Below the pieces are notes generated by a model. That model was not told the origin of the DNA and did not search any database. It saw only the letters and a program-made list of their open reading frames with translations. Below are positions 53,268-63,600 of a stretch of DNA of 64,000 nt, in pieces (positions within the stretch are counted from its first letter, which is position 1; each line of letters starts with the position of its first letter). This DNA is from Charina bottae (lineage: Eukaryota; Chordata; Lepidosauria; Squamata; Charinaidae). The stretch spans positions 434,001 to 498,000 of the forward strand of contig JALMGJ010000016.1 of assembly GCA_023362775.1 (NCBI GenBank), given 5' to 3'. Made by a program: the position numbers and the translations under genes.

Positions 53268-53332
<65 letters not shown>
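53268..53332. repeat. (TC)n-(TA)n microsatellite
   Basis: A TC run to about 53302, then a TA run. It abuts the truncated 5' end of the R4-type fragment. Confidence 0.92.
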
Positions 53333-53334
<2 letters not shown>

Positions 53335-53335
<1 letters not shown>

Positions 53336-54275
53336 TCTTCTTTTCCCTCTACTTCCTCCTCTTTCTTAGCAATAAAAAGAATCATTCAACAAAGCAGTAC
53401 AAAGCAGTTCCTTCCTCCTCCTCCATTTTTCCTTAATATGAAAGAGAAAGACCCATTGGGAGGGTTGCCAAAAAAAAAAAAAGACATCTGATATCATCCA
53501 GTTTGCATACAAGAATCCAGTGAAGTTATGGTGGAATGTAGACTGAATATGCATGGCCAAGAATGGAGATATACTGTATATTTTTAGATCACTCCCAATA
53601 TCATTTAACAAAATTAAATTGGGAAGGGTAATCAGAGAGAGAGAAATTATCCTGATAAACGTTCATGTTGCTGTTGTTTTTTTGGAAGTCATTTATACTG
53701 TATATGCCATCTGAACTTTTAAAGTAAAACAACAAAAACAAAAATGCAGTATCCAGGCTTTTTTACAAGCAAAACAACAATCATAAAATGAATTAATGAA
53801 TACAGAACAACAGACATAGTTGCATAATCCAGAAGCCAAATAAAAGCAGCTGGATGTAAATCAAGGAAATTAAATTCTAGTTCTTATTATCATCATTTAT
53901 CTTAGCTAGGCAGAGAAAGATAAAGAGCAGTCTGAGTAGAGACCTTGAGGAAGGGAGACTAATAAATTGAAAATGAAAACTGTCCATGGATACCTTGGTA
54001 GGAACCTCCCTATCAGATCTTAACAGTAGGTGTTCTAATGCAGATTGATGCATTCTAATGCAGAGCATAATCCAGATTTATGGATTAACACGTATAAAAC
54101 AATTTTCCATCTTTGCTGTGTACCTGGAATTAATGTCAAAGACACAAACTCCTTCCTTTGGGAGAAAAGGGACCTGTGGTGTGATTGTTTCATTTATATT
54201 GATACTATTGCTATAATTTTAAGCAGAGACAAAAAGTAATCCAACCAATATTTCTGAAATACTCTACTTTTAATA
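53335..54275. other. no gene seen
   Basis: Unique AT-rich sequence without supported frames. Confidence 0.55.
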
Positions 54276-54278
54276 GTA

Positions 54279-54402
54279 GATGGACTGATGGATGGACAGA
54301 CTGACAATCCTTCTCAGCAGCCCCTAACGTTGCAACATTTAACATTTAATTCCTAGTCCAAGGATTCTAGATGTGTATTAACAAACTGATAGATAGCATT
54401 TA
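54279..54402 (+). repeat. direct repeat of about 124 bp, copy 1
   Basis: From 'gatggactgatggatggacag' to 'gatagatagcattt'. A second copy starts at 54949 and is split at 54986 by the LTR element, resuming at 56156. The two are about 90% similar by eye. Confidence 0.8.
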
Positions 54403-54404
54403 AT

Positions 54405-54840
54405 AGTAGTAGTAGCTGTTATTTCATTTTATGGTACATTTTGAATATATTATAACTGAATTCAAACTTCACATCAATGCTGATAAGTGTAATTATTTAC
54501 GTGTAGAATTATAGAGATACATACTGTATAGGTTACACTTTACATTTAACTATCAAATTACATGTAGATACTGTAGGACTCTTAACACAGGCCTGCAGTA
54601 GGCTTTACCTTAATCAAGAATAAAGGAGAGGAAAAGCCAAAAGGCTAAGCCAGTGTTTCTCCACCTCACCAACTTTAAGCTGTGTGGACTTCAAGACCCT
54701 CAAATGAAGACCCTGAAATCACTCTAGGACCAGCAGATGATAGAGCCGCCTAACGTGCTTTCCGAGATGGCATGGGTATACTGAGGCACAATGGGGCTAA
54801 CACTCTTTGGCACAGCATCCCATTCTTTTTATCATTTTGA
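54405..54840. other. no gene seen
   Basis: Unique sequence. 54650-54690 ('agtgtttctccacctcaccaacttta...gtgtggacttcaag') resembles one half of the 29.8-kb hAT MITE. Confidence 0.5.
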
Positions 54841-54844
54841 AATA

Positions 54845-54985
54845 TGGACAGAAGGACAAATGGACGGACAGATTGATGGACAGATGGGCTGATGGACAGA
54901 CGGACGGATGGACAGACGGATGGATAGATGGATGGACAGACAGACCGATGGACTGATGGATGGACAGACTGACAATCCTTATCAG
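54845..54985. repeat. degenerate GGACAGA/GGATGGA tandem tract
   Basis: Irregular units of 'gatggacagacgga' type run into the second copy of the 124-bp direct repeat. Confidence 0.8.
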
Positions 54986-55247
54986 CTGTCCTGTTCCGAC
55001 TAAGGCTGGACACGGAAGCGTTACTGAAAATGACTTTATTTACACAGTTACACAAGCAGCCCAATTTATACTGTCCTCTTCTTCTTCTGCAGACTGTACA
55101 ACAACAAGTCCGGGAAATGCTCCTGGCCCAACCGGAAGAACCGGAGAGGGTGCAGGCGTGGTGGTAGATGCTGCAGCCGGCGGCGATCCGGAGGTGGCAG
55201 GCAAGGTGACCGCGGGCGTGGAGTTAGCTTGGCTGTTGGGGCTGGGA

Positions 55248-55499
55248 GTAGACCGGGGCCCGACAAAGGCAACCCACTGGTGACCGGTGTCGGCTGGGCT
55301 GGGCTGATGCTCTTTGCCAGAGGGTGTCTGGGTAGACCGGGGCCCAACAAAGGCAGCCCATTGGTTACCAGCGTCAGCTGGGCTTGGCTGAGGATCTGGG
55401 CTAGTGGGCGTCTGGGTAGACCGGGGCCTGACAAAGGCAGCCCACTGCTGGCCGACGTCGGTTGGCCCCGGAGCGGAGGGCAACGGAGAATTGTTGGCG
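55248..55499 (-). repeat. 84-bp minisatellite, three copies
   Basis: GTAGACCGGGGCC starts at 55248, 55332 and 55416, a period of 84 bp. On the minus strand the unit reads as 28 residues with the core QWAAFVGPRSTQTP. Confidence 0.88.
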
Positions 55500-55669
55500 C
55501 AGGCAGTCGGGAGAGAAGCAGGCAAGGCAGCAGCGCTTACCCCGGTGCTGTCTTCTTCCGCAGGGAAAAGGAGGGCTCCGAAGGACGTTCTGAAGCTGGA
55601 AACTCATGGGACGGAGGCGCGGCAACAGGAGGAGGTTCGGGCATGAGGCCTGACACGGCAGCAAGGTAA

Positions 55670-55850
55670 GGCTTGGTTCCAAGGCTTGGCGCAGCAGCGA
55701 GGCAAGACGGGGAATCAGGGTCCAGCGTGGCAGCAGGGCTGGGCTCGTCAACGAGGTCCAGAATGGTGGCAAGGCAGGGCTCTAGGTCGAGGTCCGGGGC
55801 GGCAGCAAGGCAAGGCTCGGGAGCAGGGTCTGGCGCGGAGTCTAGAGGCT
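55670..55850 (-). repeat. about 45-bp minisatellite, diverged
   Basis: Repeated 'gcagcaaggcaaggctcggg' and 'ggtccggggcg' type blocks. On the minus strand they read as roughly 15-residue units such as PEPCLAAAPDLD. Confidence 0.65.
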
Positions 55851-56155
55851 TCGGCGTGAAACAGGTAGAACGGTTGTCTCCGGCAGCTGAGGTAAGTCGC
55901 GCCAGCCTTTTATTTCGTTTTTCGCACCTTGGGAGAGCAGGGGCCAATCGGGCTTCACGTTGCTCGGCCTGCCTTTCTGCTCTCCTTTGGCGCGCGCTGA
56001 TTGGCGGAGGCGTCTTTCTTTCCGAGCCTCTGCCAATCAGCGTTTCCGGGTCTCCAGTCGGTTTCGCGCCAAACCTGCTGCCTCCTGTGATTGGCTCCTC
56101 CTCCTCCGAGTCCAGCATGTAAGCCGGCAGCCAGGTAAGTCCCCGAAACCTCACA

Positions 56156-56237
56156 TCAGCAGCCCCTAACGTTGCATCATTTAATTCCTAGTCTAAGGAT
56201 TCTAGATGTGTATTAATAAATTGATAGATAGCATTTT
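56156..56237 (+). repeat. direct repeat of about 124 bp, copy 2 (right part)
   Basis: 'tcagcagcccctaacgttgc...gatagatagcattt' continues the copy interrupted at 54986. Confidence 0.8.
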
Positions 56238-56239
56238 TC

Positions 56240-58060
56240 TTTGGGAAGTTCAAATGTTTTGGAATGGTGGTCAGTCCAGATTAAGAAGCAGAGAAGTTCT
56301 ACTTAGCTTCACAAGGTTGCTTCAGACTGAATATGAAGATCAAAGAGACCAATTGTATACTTTGGGTTAAAGGTTTGCTGAAAAAAATACAGAATTTACT
56401 TATTTTTCTATTCTGTTTATAATTATGCATTTTTAAAATTGTATGCTATTCTGATAGGTGAGAATAGCAGACTAAATTTACTAACAAACAGAAAATTAGT
56501 TTTAGCTTTGCTTTCTTTGTTCATCTCAGTTTGTTTTCTTTTATGGCACACTTCATTCTGTTCCAGTTTAAAATGAGCTATTAAATGTTTTGTTTTGTTA
56601 TTAGGTTGAGAGGTTGTTTCATGCCACCATGGCCTAACATGAGAAATAGTCTTAATTATTGTAAACTCTGGGTCACTTTACATAGCCAGCCATTGATTAC
56701 AGAAAGTGTCATCTGTGCCCACCAACTACAATTAGATTCACTCCTGAAAAGACATTCTGGGAAAAATCAATTTCAAAAGGATGCTAGACCAATTTCACAG
56801 CGTAATCCCACGCAAGATTACTCGGAAGTGAGACCCATTAAATTCAATAGGGCTTATTCTCTGGCAAATGTACCTCATATTATGGCCTGTGGGATTTTTT
56901 AAAAAGAGTTTCTCATAACTGTGAAACCCACAGGAAGGCAAGGCAGTCAGTCTTGGGCAGAATGAAAAGAAGGCCATAAAGATAGTCATATCTCTTCAGG
57001 AAAAGGAGGAAATACAGACCAACTCCCAAGCCATTTCTCTTCACTTTAATTCATATTTAAACAATTCCTATGTGACCTTGAATTTTAGGCTTCATTATTA
57101 GCATTTTAAAAAGGTGATATTAGCATTTCTAACATGGCAGTCTAGGCCTCTTTTCTAACATTAGGAAAGCATGTTTTTCTTCTGGGCCAAGGCCATTTCT
57201 TTTGGTATGTGAGAACTTGCCTTTTCAGCAACTAAACAATAGAGAGCATATTCTAAAAGTTCTTGAATACACTTGCAAGTTTTAAAGATACAAACCTGGC
57301 TGGGAAAGGAAGTCATGTAACCTGTAAATTTGCCATTTGTGGAATGTTATCTAGAATCAATGCTTTCTATTTTCCAATTCTCACATGGAATCAATGTATT
57401 TTATTGTTTGATTATTTGCTTTCTGATGTATCACATATACCAAATGTATGTATCATTTGTTTCTGTACTCTGTAAAAAGATCTGACCCCCTTAATAAATG
57501 CTTTTGCTTTGCCTGAATTACTTGGTGATTTGCATTTTCGGGTAGACAAAAAGCCACCTTTGCAAAGGGAAAATTGTTTTCTCTCCCAAATTCAGGGAAT
57601 AGATCTTCAGCTCCATGCCACGTGGGGTGCTTGAGTTTTTAAGGCAACATCTACAAGGGGTGGGGAGTCCATTCATGGCATTTTATTCCATTTATATAAT
57701 TTTGCATATCATAGTTACTCTGCAGAGGTTGTGGTAGCAGCAAATGTCTTTAGTTTCATCACTTCTTTCATACCATGTCAGGCCACTGGCATTCCAGGGG
57801 GAAAAATAAATAATGATTACTATTTTTGTGTGTGATTTCTGTACCTGGTGTAAGCACAGAAGGCAGCTGGCACCACAACTGGCAACTAAACAAGAAAGCT
57901 GAAGAAGTCTCCTGCCGCTGTTCCTGACAGCATCAGCCATCTTGTGGAGGCCACATGATAAGAGGAGGTGGAGCTTTGGAGAAGAAAGAACACTTTTCAT
58001 GGGCAGATACTGGCCCTGATATAATTTGTTTTCTCCCTGTCCTTTTTTCCTTCATCCTGT
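56240..58060. other. no gene seen; one ancient repeat
   Basis: 56785-56880 ('ttactcggaagtgagacccattaaattcaatagggcttattctc') is a diverged copy of a common amniote interspersed repeat ('ttactcagaagtaagtcccattga'). The rest is unique. Confidence 0.5.
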
Positions 58061-58065
58061 TAGTG

Positions 58066-58125
58066 AGGAAGGAAGGAAGGAAGGAAGGAAGGAAGGGAGG
58101 GAGGGAGGGAGGGAGGGAGGGAGGG
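58066..58125. repeat. (GGAA)n-(GGGA)n microsatellite
   Basis: A purine-only tract, with GGAA units passing into GGGA units. Confidence 0.95.
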
Positions 58126-58129
58126 CCTT

Positions 58130-58698
58130 TTTTAAAAAATGTAGATATAATTCAAATTCCTGGTATTCTTGTATCACTGTAAACTCATTACTGCAAATTG
58201 CCTTGTTGTAGTTTTTCCCCCCTCAAACAGCACATTAATAATGCAAGTAAGCACAGCCTTTTTCCTTTATTTAATGTAATACTGAAAACAGGAAATGTTC
58301 TACATTTACTTCATATGGGAAGCTCATGTCAAAAGTGCAATCAAATTAAAAAGTTGAATGCAGGTGGAACATAAGAACACTCTTCAACCACCTACTGTTC
58401 AAATAATTACTAGGCAAGGACTGCTATTGCTGATTTCTCTCTTTCTCTCTCTCTTTTAAAAAAAGCCAGATTTCAGGTGTTTTTTTAAAGTTACTTTTAC
58501 AGTTCCTACAATTAGAGAAAACAGAAGATGCACCTGTTCTTTTTAACCTCATGCTAGCATGAAAGAAAAGCAAGCTAATGGGGTGTCTCTCAGTTTAAAT
58601 GCTATAGATTAAATGTCCAAATACGTCAGTAAGGAATCATCTTACGTTGTAGCTGACTAACAGCAGGATGTTTCTTTCAGTATTGGGAAGCAATATTT
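58130..58698. other. no gene seen
   Basis: Unique AT-rich sequence without supported frames. Confidence 0.55.
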
Positions 58699-58706
58699 AA
58701 TTAAGA

Positions 58707-58975
58707 CAGGGGTGGGGAACCTTTTTTTCTGCCAAGGGCCATTTGGATATTTATAACCGGGGACCGGGGGGTGGAGGGCAGGGTTTCTGGGATTTCCGCG
58801 GACCGGGGGCCGGAGTTTGCAGGCAGGAGCCAATCACAATCACTCGGGGGCGGGATTTATGGGTGTGAGCCAATCGCGTGGAAGGGGTGGGGTTTGCAGG
58901 CAGGAGCCCCGCGGGCCTTAGGCAGGAGCCCCGCGGGCCTTATATGGCCCACGGGCCTGACGTTGCCCACCCCTG
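58707..58975. mobile_element. hAT MITE, 269 bp
   Basis: CAGGGGTGGGGAACCT at the left is mirrored by ACGTTGCCCACCCCTG at the right. AATTAAGA is repeated exactly on both sides (58699-58706 and 58976-58983). The interior is GC-rich with a short repeated 'ggcaggagccccgcgggcctta'-type block. No transposase. Confidence 0.92.
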
Positions 58976-58989
58976 AATTAAGACAATTC

Positions 58990-59485
58990 AGCAAGATATG
59001 GTTCTTTATTATTATAGAATATTAGGGGCAAGGAATCATCTGGACATCCAAAGAAAGGGGTTGTTGTGGGGAAAACCAGAGGTAGAAGAGTTATGTATGC
59101 TGCCTTGAGTTATATAAAAATAAAAGGTGGGACATAAATCTAATCTAATAATCTGATGACATAACTTCTATATTTGAATCAGACATCTTGACATACTGAA
59201 ACAAATTACATAAGGGCATCATTTGTGGAATGATGTTATGCTGTATGTGCTGCTGTTTGAATGTTGTTGCTTGAAATGGATACCTCTGGCTAGAACAGGA
59301 TGGTGGCAAGGAAGGTGGTGAATTTAGTTTAATTCAGGATTGTAAAAATTCCTGGATATGAAAAATATGATTGCCTTGTTTTTGTTATTATTACATACTG
59401 TCCCTGGTTATGGATTTGCGGGTTCAGATAAAATACAAAATAGGTGCACAAGCCTGAATTCTGACCATCCCCTGGCTTAAAACAT
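58990..59485. other. no gene seen; L2-like tail scrap
   Basis: 59095-59155 ('gctgccttgagtt...ggtgggacataaatctaatctaataa') resembles an L2/CR1-type LINE 3' tail. The rest is unique. Confidence 0.45.
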
Positions 59486-59490
59486 GGTTT

Positions 59491-59910
59491 GTTGTTTATT
59501 CGTTCAGTCGCTTCCGACTCTTTGTGACTTCATGGACCAACCCACGCCAGAGCTTCCTGTTGGCCGTCACCATCCCCAGCTCCCCCATGGTTGAGTCTGT
59601 CACCTCCAGAATATCATCCATCCATCTTGCCCTTGGTTGGCCCCTCTTCCTTTTGCCTTCCACTTTCCCTAGCATCAGCTTCTTCTCCAGGGTATCCTGC
59701 CTTCTCATTATGTGGCCAAAGTACTTCAGTTTTGCCTTTAATATCATTCCCTCAAGTGAGCAGTCTGGCTTTATTTCCTGGAGTATGGACTGGTTTGATC
59801 TTATTGCAGTCCAAGGCACTCTCAGAATTTTCCTCCAACACCACAGTTCAAAAGCATCTATCTTCCTTCGCTCAACCTTCCTTATGGTCCAGCTCTCACA
59901 GCCATAGGTT
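59491..59910 (-). mobile_element. BovB (RTE) LINE 3' fragment, lineage B, cut by copia
   Basis: The C-terminal 107 codons (SNQSILQEIKPDCSLEG to GLVHEVTKSRKRLNE) and 3' end are about 95% like the 41.95-kb copy by eye. The match stops at 59910 in 'cagccataggtt', exactly where the copia LTR begins. In the full-length copy the sequence continues 'actatgggg', so the remainder should lie beyond the copia element. Confidence 0.9.
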
Positions 59911-60551
59911 TGTTAGATGATGGTGGCCTTTGGGTTTTCAGGCTTGAAGTAATCCAAACAACGTGTTGTAAGGCTAACAATATCTTTATTGATAGCATAA
60001 GGCAATAATGGATGTATGGTGCATTATTGCAAAAAGGAAAAAATCAAAGCATAAGCAGAGTTCCATCACCAGAATGGAAAGAAAAACATCATGGTCTGTG
60101 CAAAGACCAGGCATAGTTACAGTTCAGATACAAGTACATGTAGATAGCAGTCTACATAAAGAAAGCATAGGAAGAACATAAGCGAGAATGAATACCCATG
60201 GTTCATAGCTGAAATATACCCATGGTACACAATTCTGATTGGTTAATATGGGCTAGGCAACCAGTTCAGTTTACAGTTGTTGTACTTACTATAAAGCGTC
60301 ACACGATGGCAGTGTTGCGCATTGGCTTTCCCTCGAGATGCTTTCACATGGGAAAAAGGCTGATAACGGTTTGTTTTGGCTAGAAGAGCACCTGTTGTTT
60401 ACTCTTACAGCAGAAACGCTTGGAAATTTCCACTTTGTTTACTCTTACAGCAGAAACACTTGGAAATTTCTACTTTCTGGCCCGATTCATAGTGAAGAAA
60501 ATGCCATGCGTTTGATTTTGCATAGCATAACTTCACCAAATAACTTTAACA
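59911..60551 (-). repeat. copia 3' LTR (641 bp)
   Basis: TGTTAGATG...TTTAACA has inverted TGTTA/TAACA ends typical of copia LTRs. AATAAA on the element strand lies at 59990-59985. A 40-bp perfect-spacing tandem duplication lies at 60396-60475, in the U3 part. Confidence 0.85.
60396..60475 (-). repeat. 40-bp tandem duplication in copia U3
   Basis: TGTTTACTCTTACAGCAGAA and what follows recurs after exactly 40 bp, with two base differences. Tandem U3 duplications often act as enhancer repeats in LTR elements. That role here is inference. Confidence 0.8.
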
Positions 60552-60561
60552 TCCCTTCCGC
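60552..60561 (-). other. copia polypurine tract
   Basis: GCGGAAGGGA on the element strand abuts the TGTTAAAG start of the 3' LTR. Confidence 0.7.
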
Positions 60562-60624
60562 ATGGATTTTCGAAACGCTGTGGGGGAAAACTCATTTCAC
60601 AGGCACACAGAGACACAAATGATT

Positions 60625-63600
60625 TTATTTCAAGCACGTTTTCTCTAGTCCCAAGCTGGTTACCATGGTTGCATGCTTCTCAAGAGGAAGTGCTTTCGTG
60701 AAGATGTCTGCAATGTTTAGTTCAGAAGGACAATATTCTAACTGGATAAATACTTCTTGAATTGCATGTCTTACATTTTTGTATTTCACATTGATATATT
60801 TGGTATGGCCTCTGACTTTTTCAGAGATAGCAAGTGAAAGACAGGCCTGGGAGTCTTCATACACTGTCATTGGTGAGGTTATATCTACAGAAAGATCTAC
60901 AAACAATTGTTTTAACCAGTGTATTTCATTGATTGCCTCACTGAGGGCCGCGAATTCGGCCTCGCACGTGGAAACGGCTATTGCATTTTGTTTTCTTGCT
61001 CTCCAGGCAATGGGTGTATTTGCAAACAAACAAACAAAGCCACTCACAGACTTTCTGTCTCCCTCTTCTGCAAAAGAGCTGTCAGCATAAATCACAGGCA
61101 TTTCAGCTTTAGTAGCTGACACTTTAAGGCAAAAATCAGCTGTGCCTTTAAGGTAACGTAGGACCCTTTTTAACCCTTGCCAATCTCGCATGGATGGTTT
61201 GGCAACCTTACGACTTAGTACTCCAACTGAGTAAGCTAAGTCAGGGTGTGTCCATTGTGTTAAGTGTAGCAAACTTCCTACAGCTGAGTGATATAATTCA
61301 GATTGAGGACAAGATTCTTCACATACATCACCCTTTAGGAAATCAAGAGTCATTGGTGTTTTGGTTGGTTTTGCATTTGACATTTCAAGTTGACTCAACA
61401 ATTGGTCAATTTTTCTTTTCTGACTCAGATAGAATTCACCACTCTGAGCTCTAGTGACTTCAACACCTAGATAGTATTTCAGCTCACCTAGGTCTTTCAA
61501 TTGAAAGTACTGTCTTAATTGTGTTGCAAACTCTTGTACAAGGTGCAAAGAACCAGTTGCTAGGCAAAAATCATCAACATACATTAGCAACACCGTGTAA
61601 TCACTTCCAGAACCTCTTACATACACACAAGGATCAGCAACTGATTTTTTAAAGTTCAACTCCATCAAAGCTTTATCTAAACATTGATGCCAACAATGTC
61701 CAGCCTGCTTTAATCCATACAGTGCCTTGCGCAGCCTGTACACCTTCTGAGAATTGCCACAAGCATAGCCAGGAGCCTGCTTCATGTACACAGTTTCAGG
61801 GAGATCTGCATTCAGATATGCTGTGTCAACATCAAAATGATGGACAACAAGTCCACGCTGTGCAGCCAGAGAAAGTACCATACGTAAAGATTCTGGTCTA
61901 GCTGTGGGTGCATATGTGAGATCATAGTTCAAAAACCTCTCTTGTGCAAATCCCTGAGCAACAAGCCTGGCTTTGTACTGCACTGTATTATCAGGAAGAA
62001 GCTTCTTTCTGAAAACCCATCTGGAACCAACAGCTTTCTGGGATGGGGGCAAATCAGTGACCTCAAACACCTTTTGATTCACTAATGCCTCAAACTCCTT
62101 ATCCATTGCTGTATTCCACTTCTCCTGCTCTTCAACAGGCAGAAGCAACACCTCCTGGAAAGACTGAGGTTCACAGGTGATTTGACACACTCTCACCTGC
62201 TGAATCACAAACCTGTCAGGTTTCACACCCTTTGTGGAACGTGCAGACCTACGAGGAATTACCACTGCCTCTTCCTCATCACTGTCCTCTGCCTTTTCAC
62301 TACCTGATTCCCCCTTCAGGTCCTGAACCTGCTCAGGTGAAATTTCCTCCTCCTTCACCTGAGGGGACCCTCTCACCACACTAGGAGACTGGGAACCAGA
62401 AGGCAGCTGAACTGGTTGTTGTCCAGCCGCAGGAGCATGGACAGTTGGCTGTACACTAGATTGCAACAATACCTCTGAACTAGCATTCAACCTATCCCAA
62501 CCAGTAGGGTGCTCAAAATAAGCACTCCTGGAGACTACCACACGACCATAGCCTGCAGAAAAACGGTAACCCTTAGATCTAGATGAATAACCAACAAACC
62601 TTAAGCGTTGTGCTTTTGGCTGGTTCTTCCTTCGCTGAGACTTAGGGATGTGAACATACGCAAATGTTCCAAAAACACGCAGGTGCTTCAGCGAAGGGCG
62701 CTTGCCAAGCAAAAGGAAGTAAGGAACTTCATTTACAGATGAATTCCACACCCTGTTAGTCAGATACACTGCAGTCATGGTAGCCTCACCCCAAAAACGG
62801 GCTGGCACCTGGGCATCTAACACCAGGCTATTTCTAATGGTATTAACAACACCAATCTTCCTTTCTGCTATTCCATTCTCAGCAGGAACACCAACATTGG
62901 CAAGTCTATGGGAGATTCCTTTCCTACGAAGCCAATTCTGGAACTGATGACTTAGGAACTCTCCTCCACAATCCGATTGAAACTGACCTACTTGATAGCC
63001 ATAGTTTCTCTCCACCATTGCAACAAACTCCTTAAAGCAAGCAAAAGCCTCTGCTTTAGATTTGAGCAAATAACAAAACGTATAGCGAGTATGGTCATCC
63101 ACCAAAAGGAACATGAAACGTGCCCCCCCTTCACTAGGAGCATTGGGGCCGGCTAAGTCTCCATGAACCAACTGAAAAGGTCTAGTTGACACTCTGTCAC
63201 TTTTCCTAGCAACAGGAGCAGCCTTAATTTTGGATTGTTTGCACACAGTACAATCAAGAAAGTCATCACACTTTTTGGATCCTAACTCAGGATACACCTT
63301 GGCCATTTGGGACAAACTTCCCCATCCGGGATGTCCCAGAACTCTGTGATAATAGTGAATGCATTTGTTATGTGGGGGAACATTGGAAATACAATTTCCT
63401 GACACAATCCCCTGCTTAGGAAGCATTTCATATAATTGATTCACTAACCTCCCCCTAGGACATTCAATTCCATCTTTTTCAATGGAACATCCAGTACCCT
63501 TGAACACAACAGTATATCCAGATTTCACCAGGGCTGGAACGCTAAGGAGGGAAAAGTCAAGTGTAGGAACACACAACACATTCTGTACATTTATCCCCAA

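Larger units (their letters stand above)
54987..56155 (-). mobile_element. solo LTR-like element, 1,169 bp, GC-rich
   Basis: TGTCCTG...CCTCACA ends are flanked by TCAGC on both sides (54982-54986 and 56156-56160). On the minus strand AATAAA (plus TTTATT at about 55031) lies about 45 nt from the end, which fits U5 and minus orientation. There is no internal coding region or second LTR. Two minisatellites lie inside. Minus-strand frames of 205 and 161 codons cross them but are in different frames and show no known domain. Confidence 0.75.

Noticed and set aside
53051..53491. Plus-strand 146-codon frame
   Set aside because: It is antisense to the R4-type endonuclease fragment and then translates the TC/TA microsatellite.
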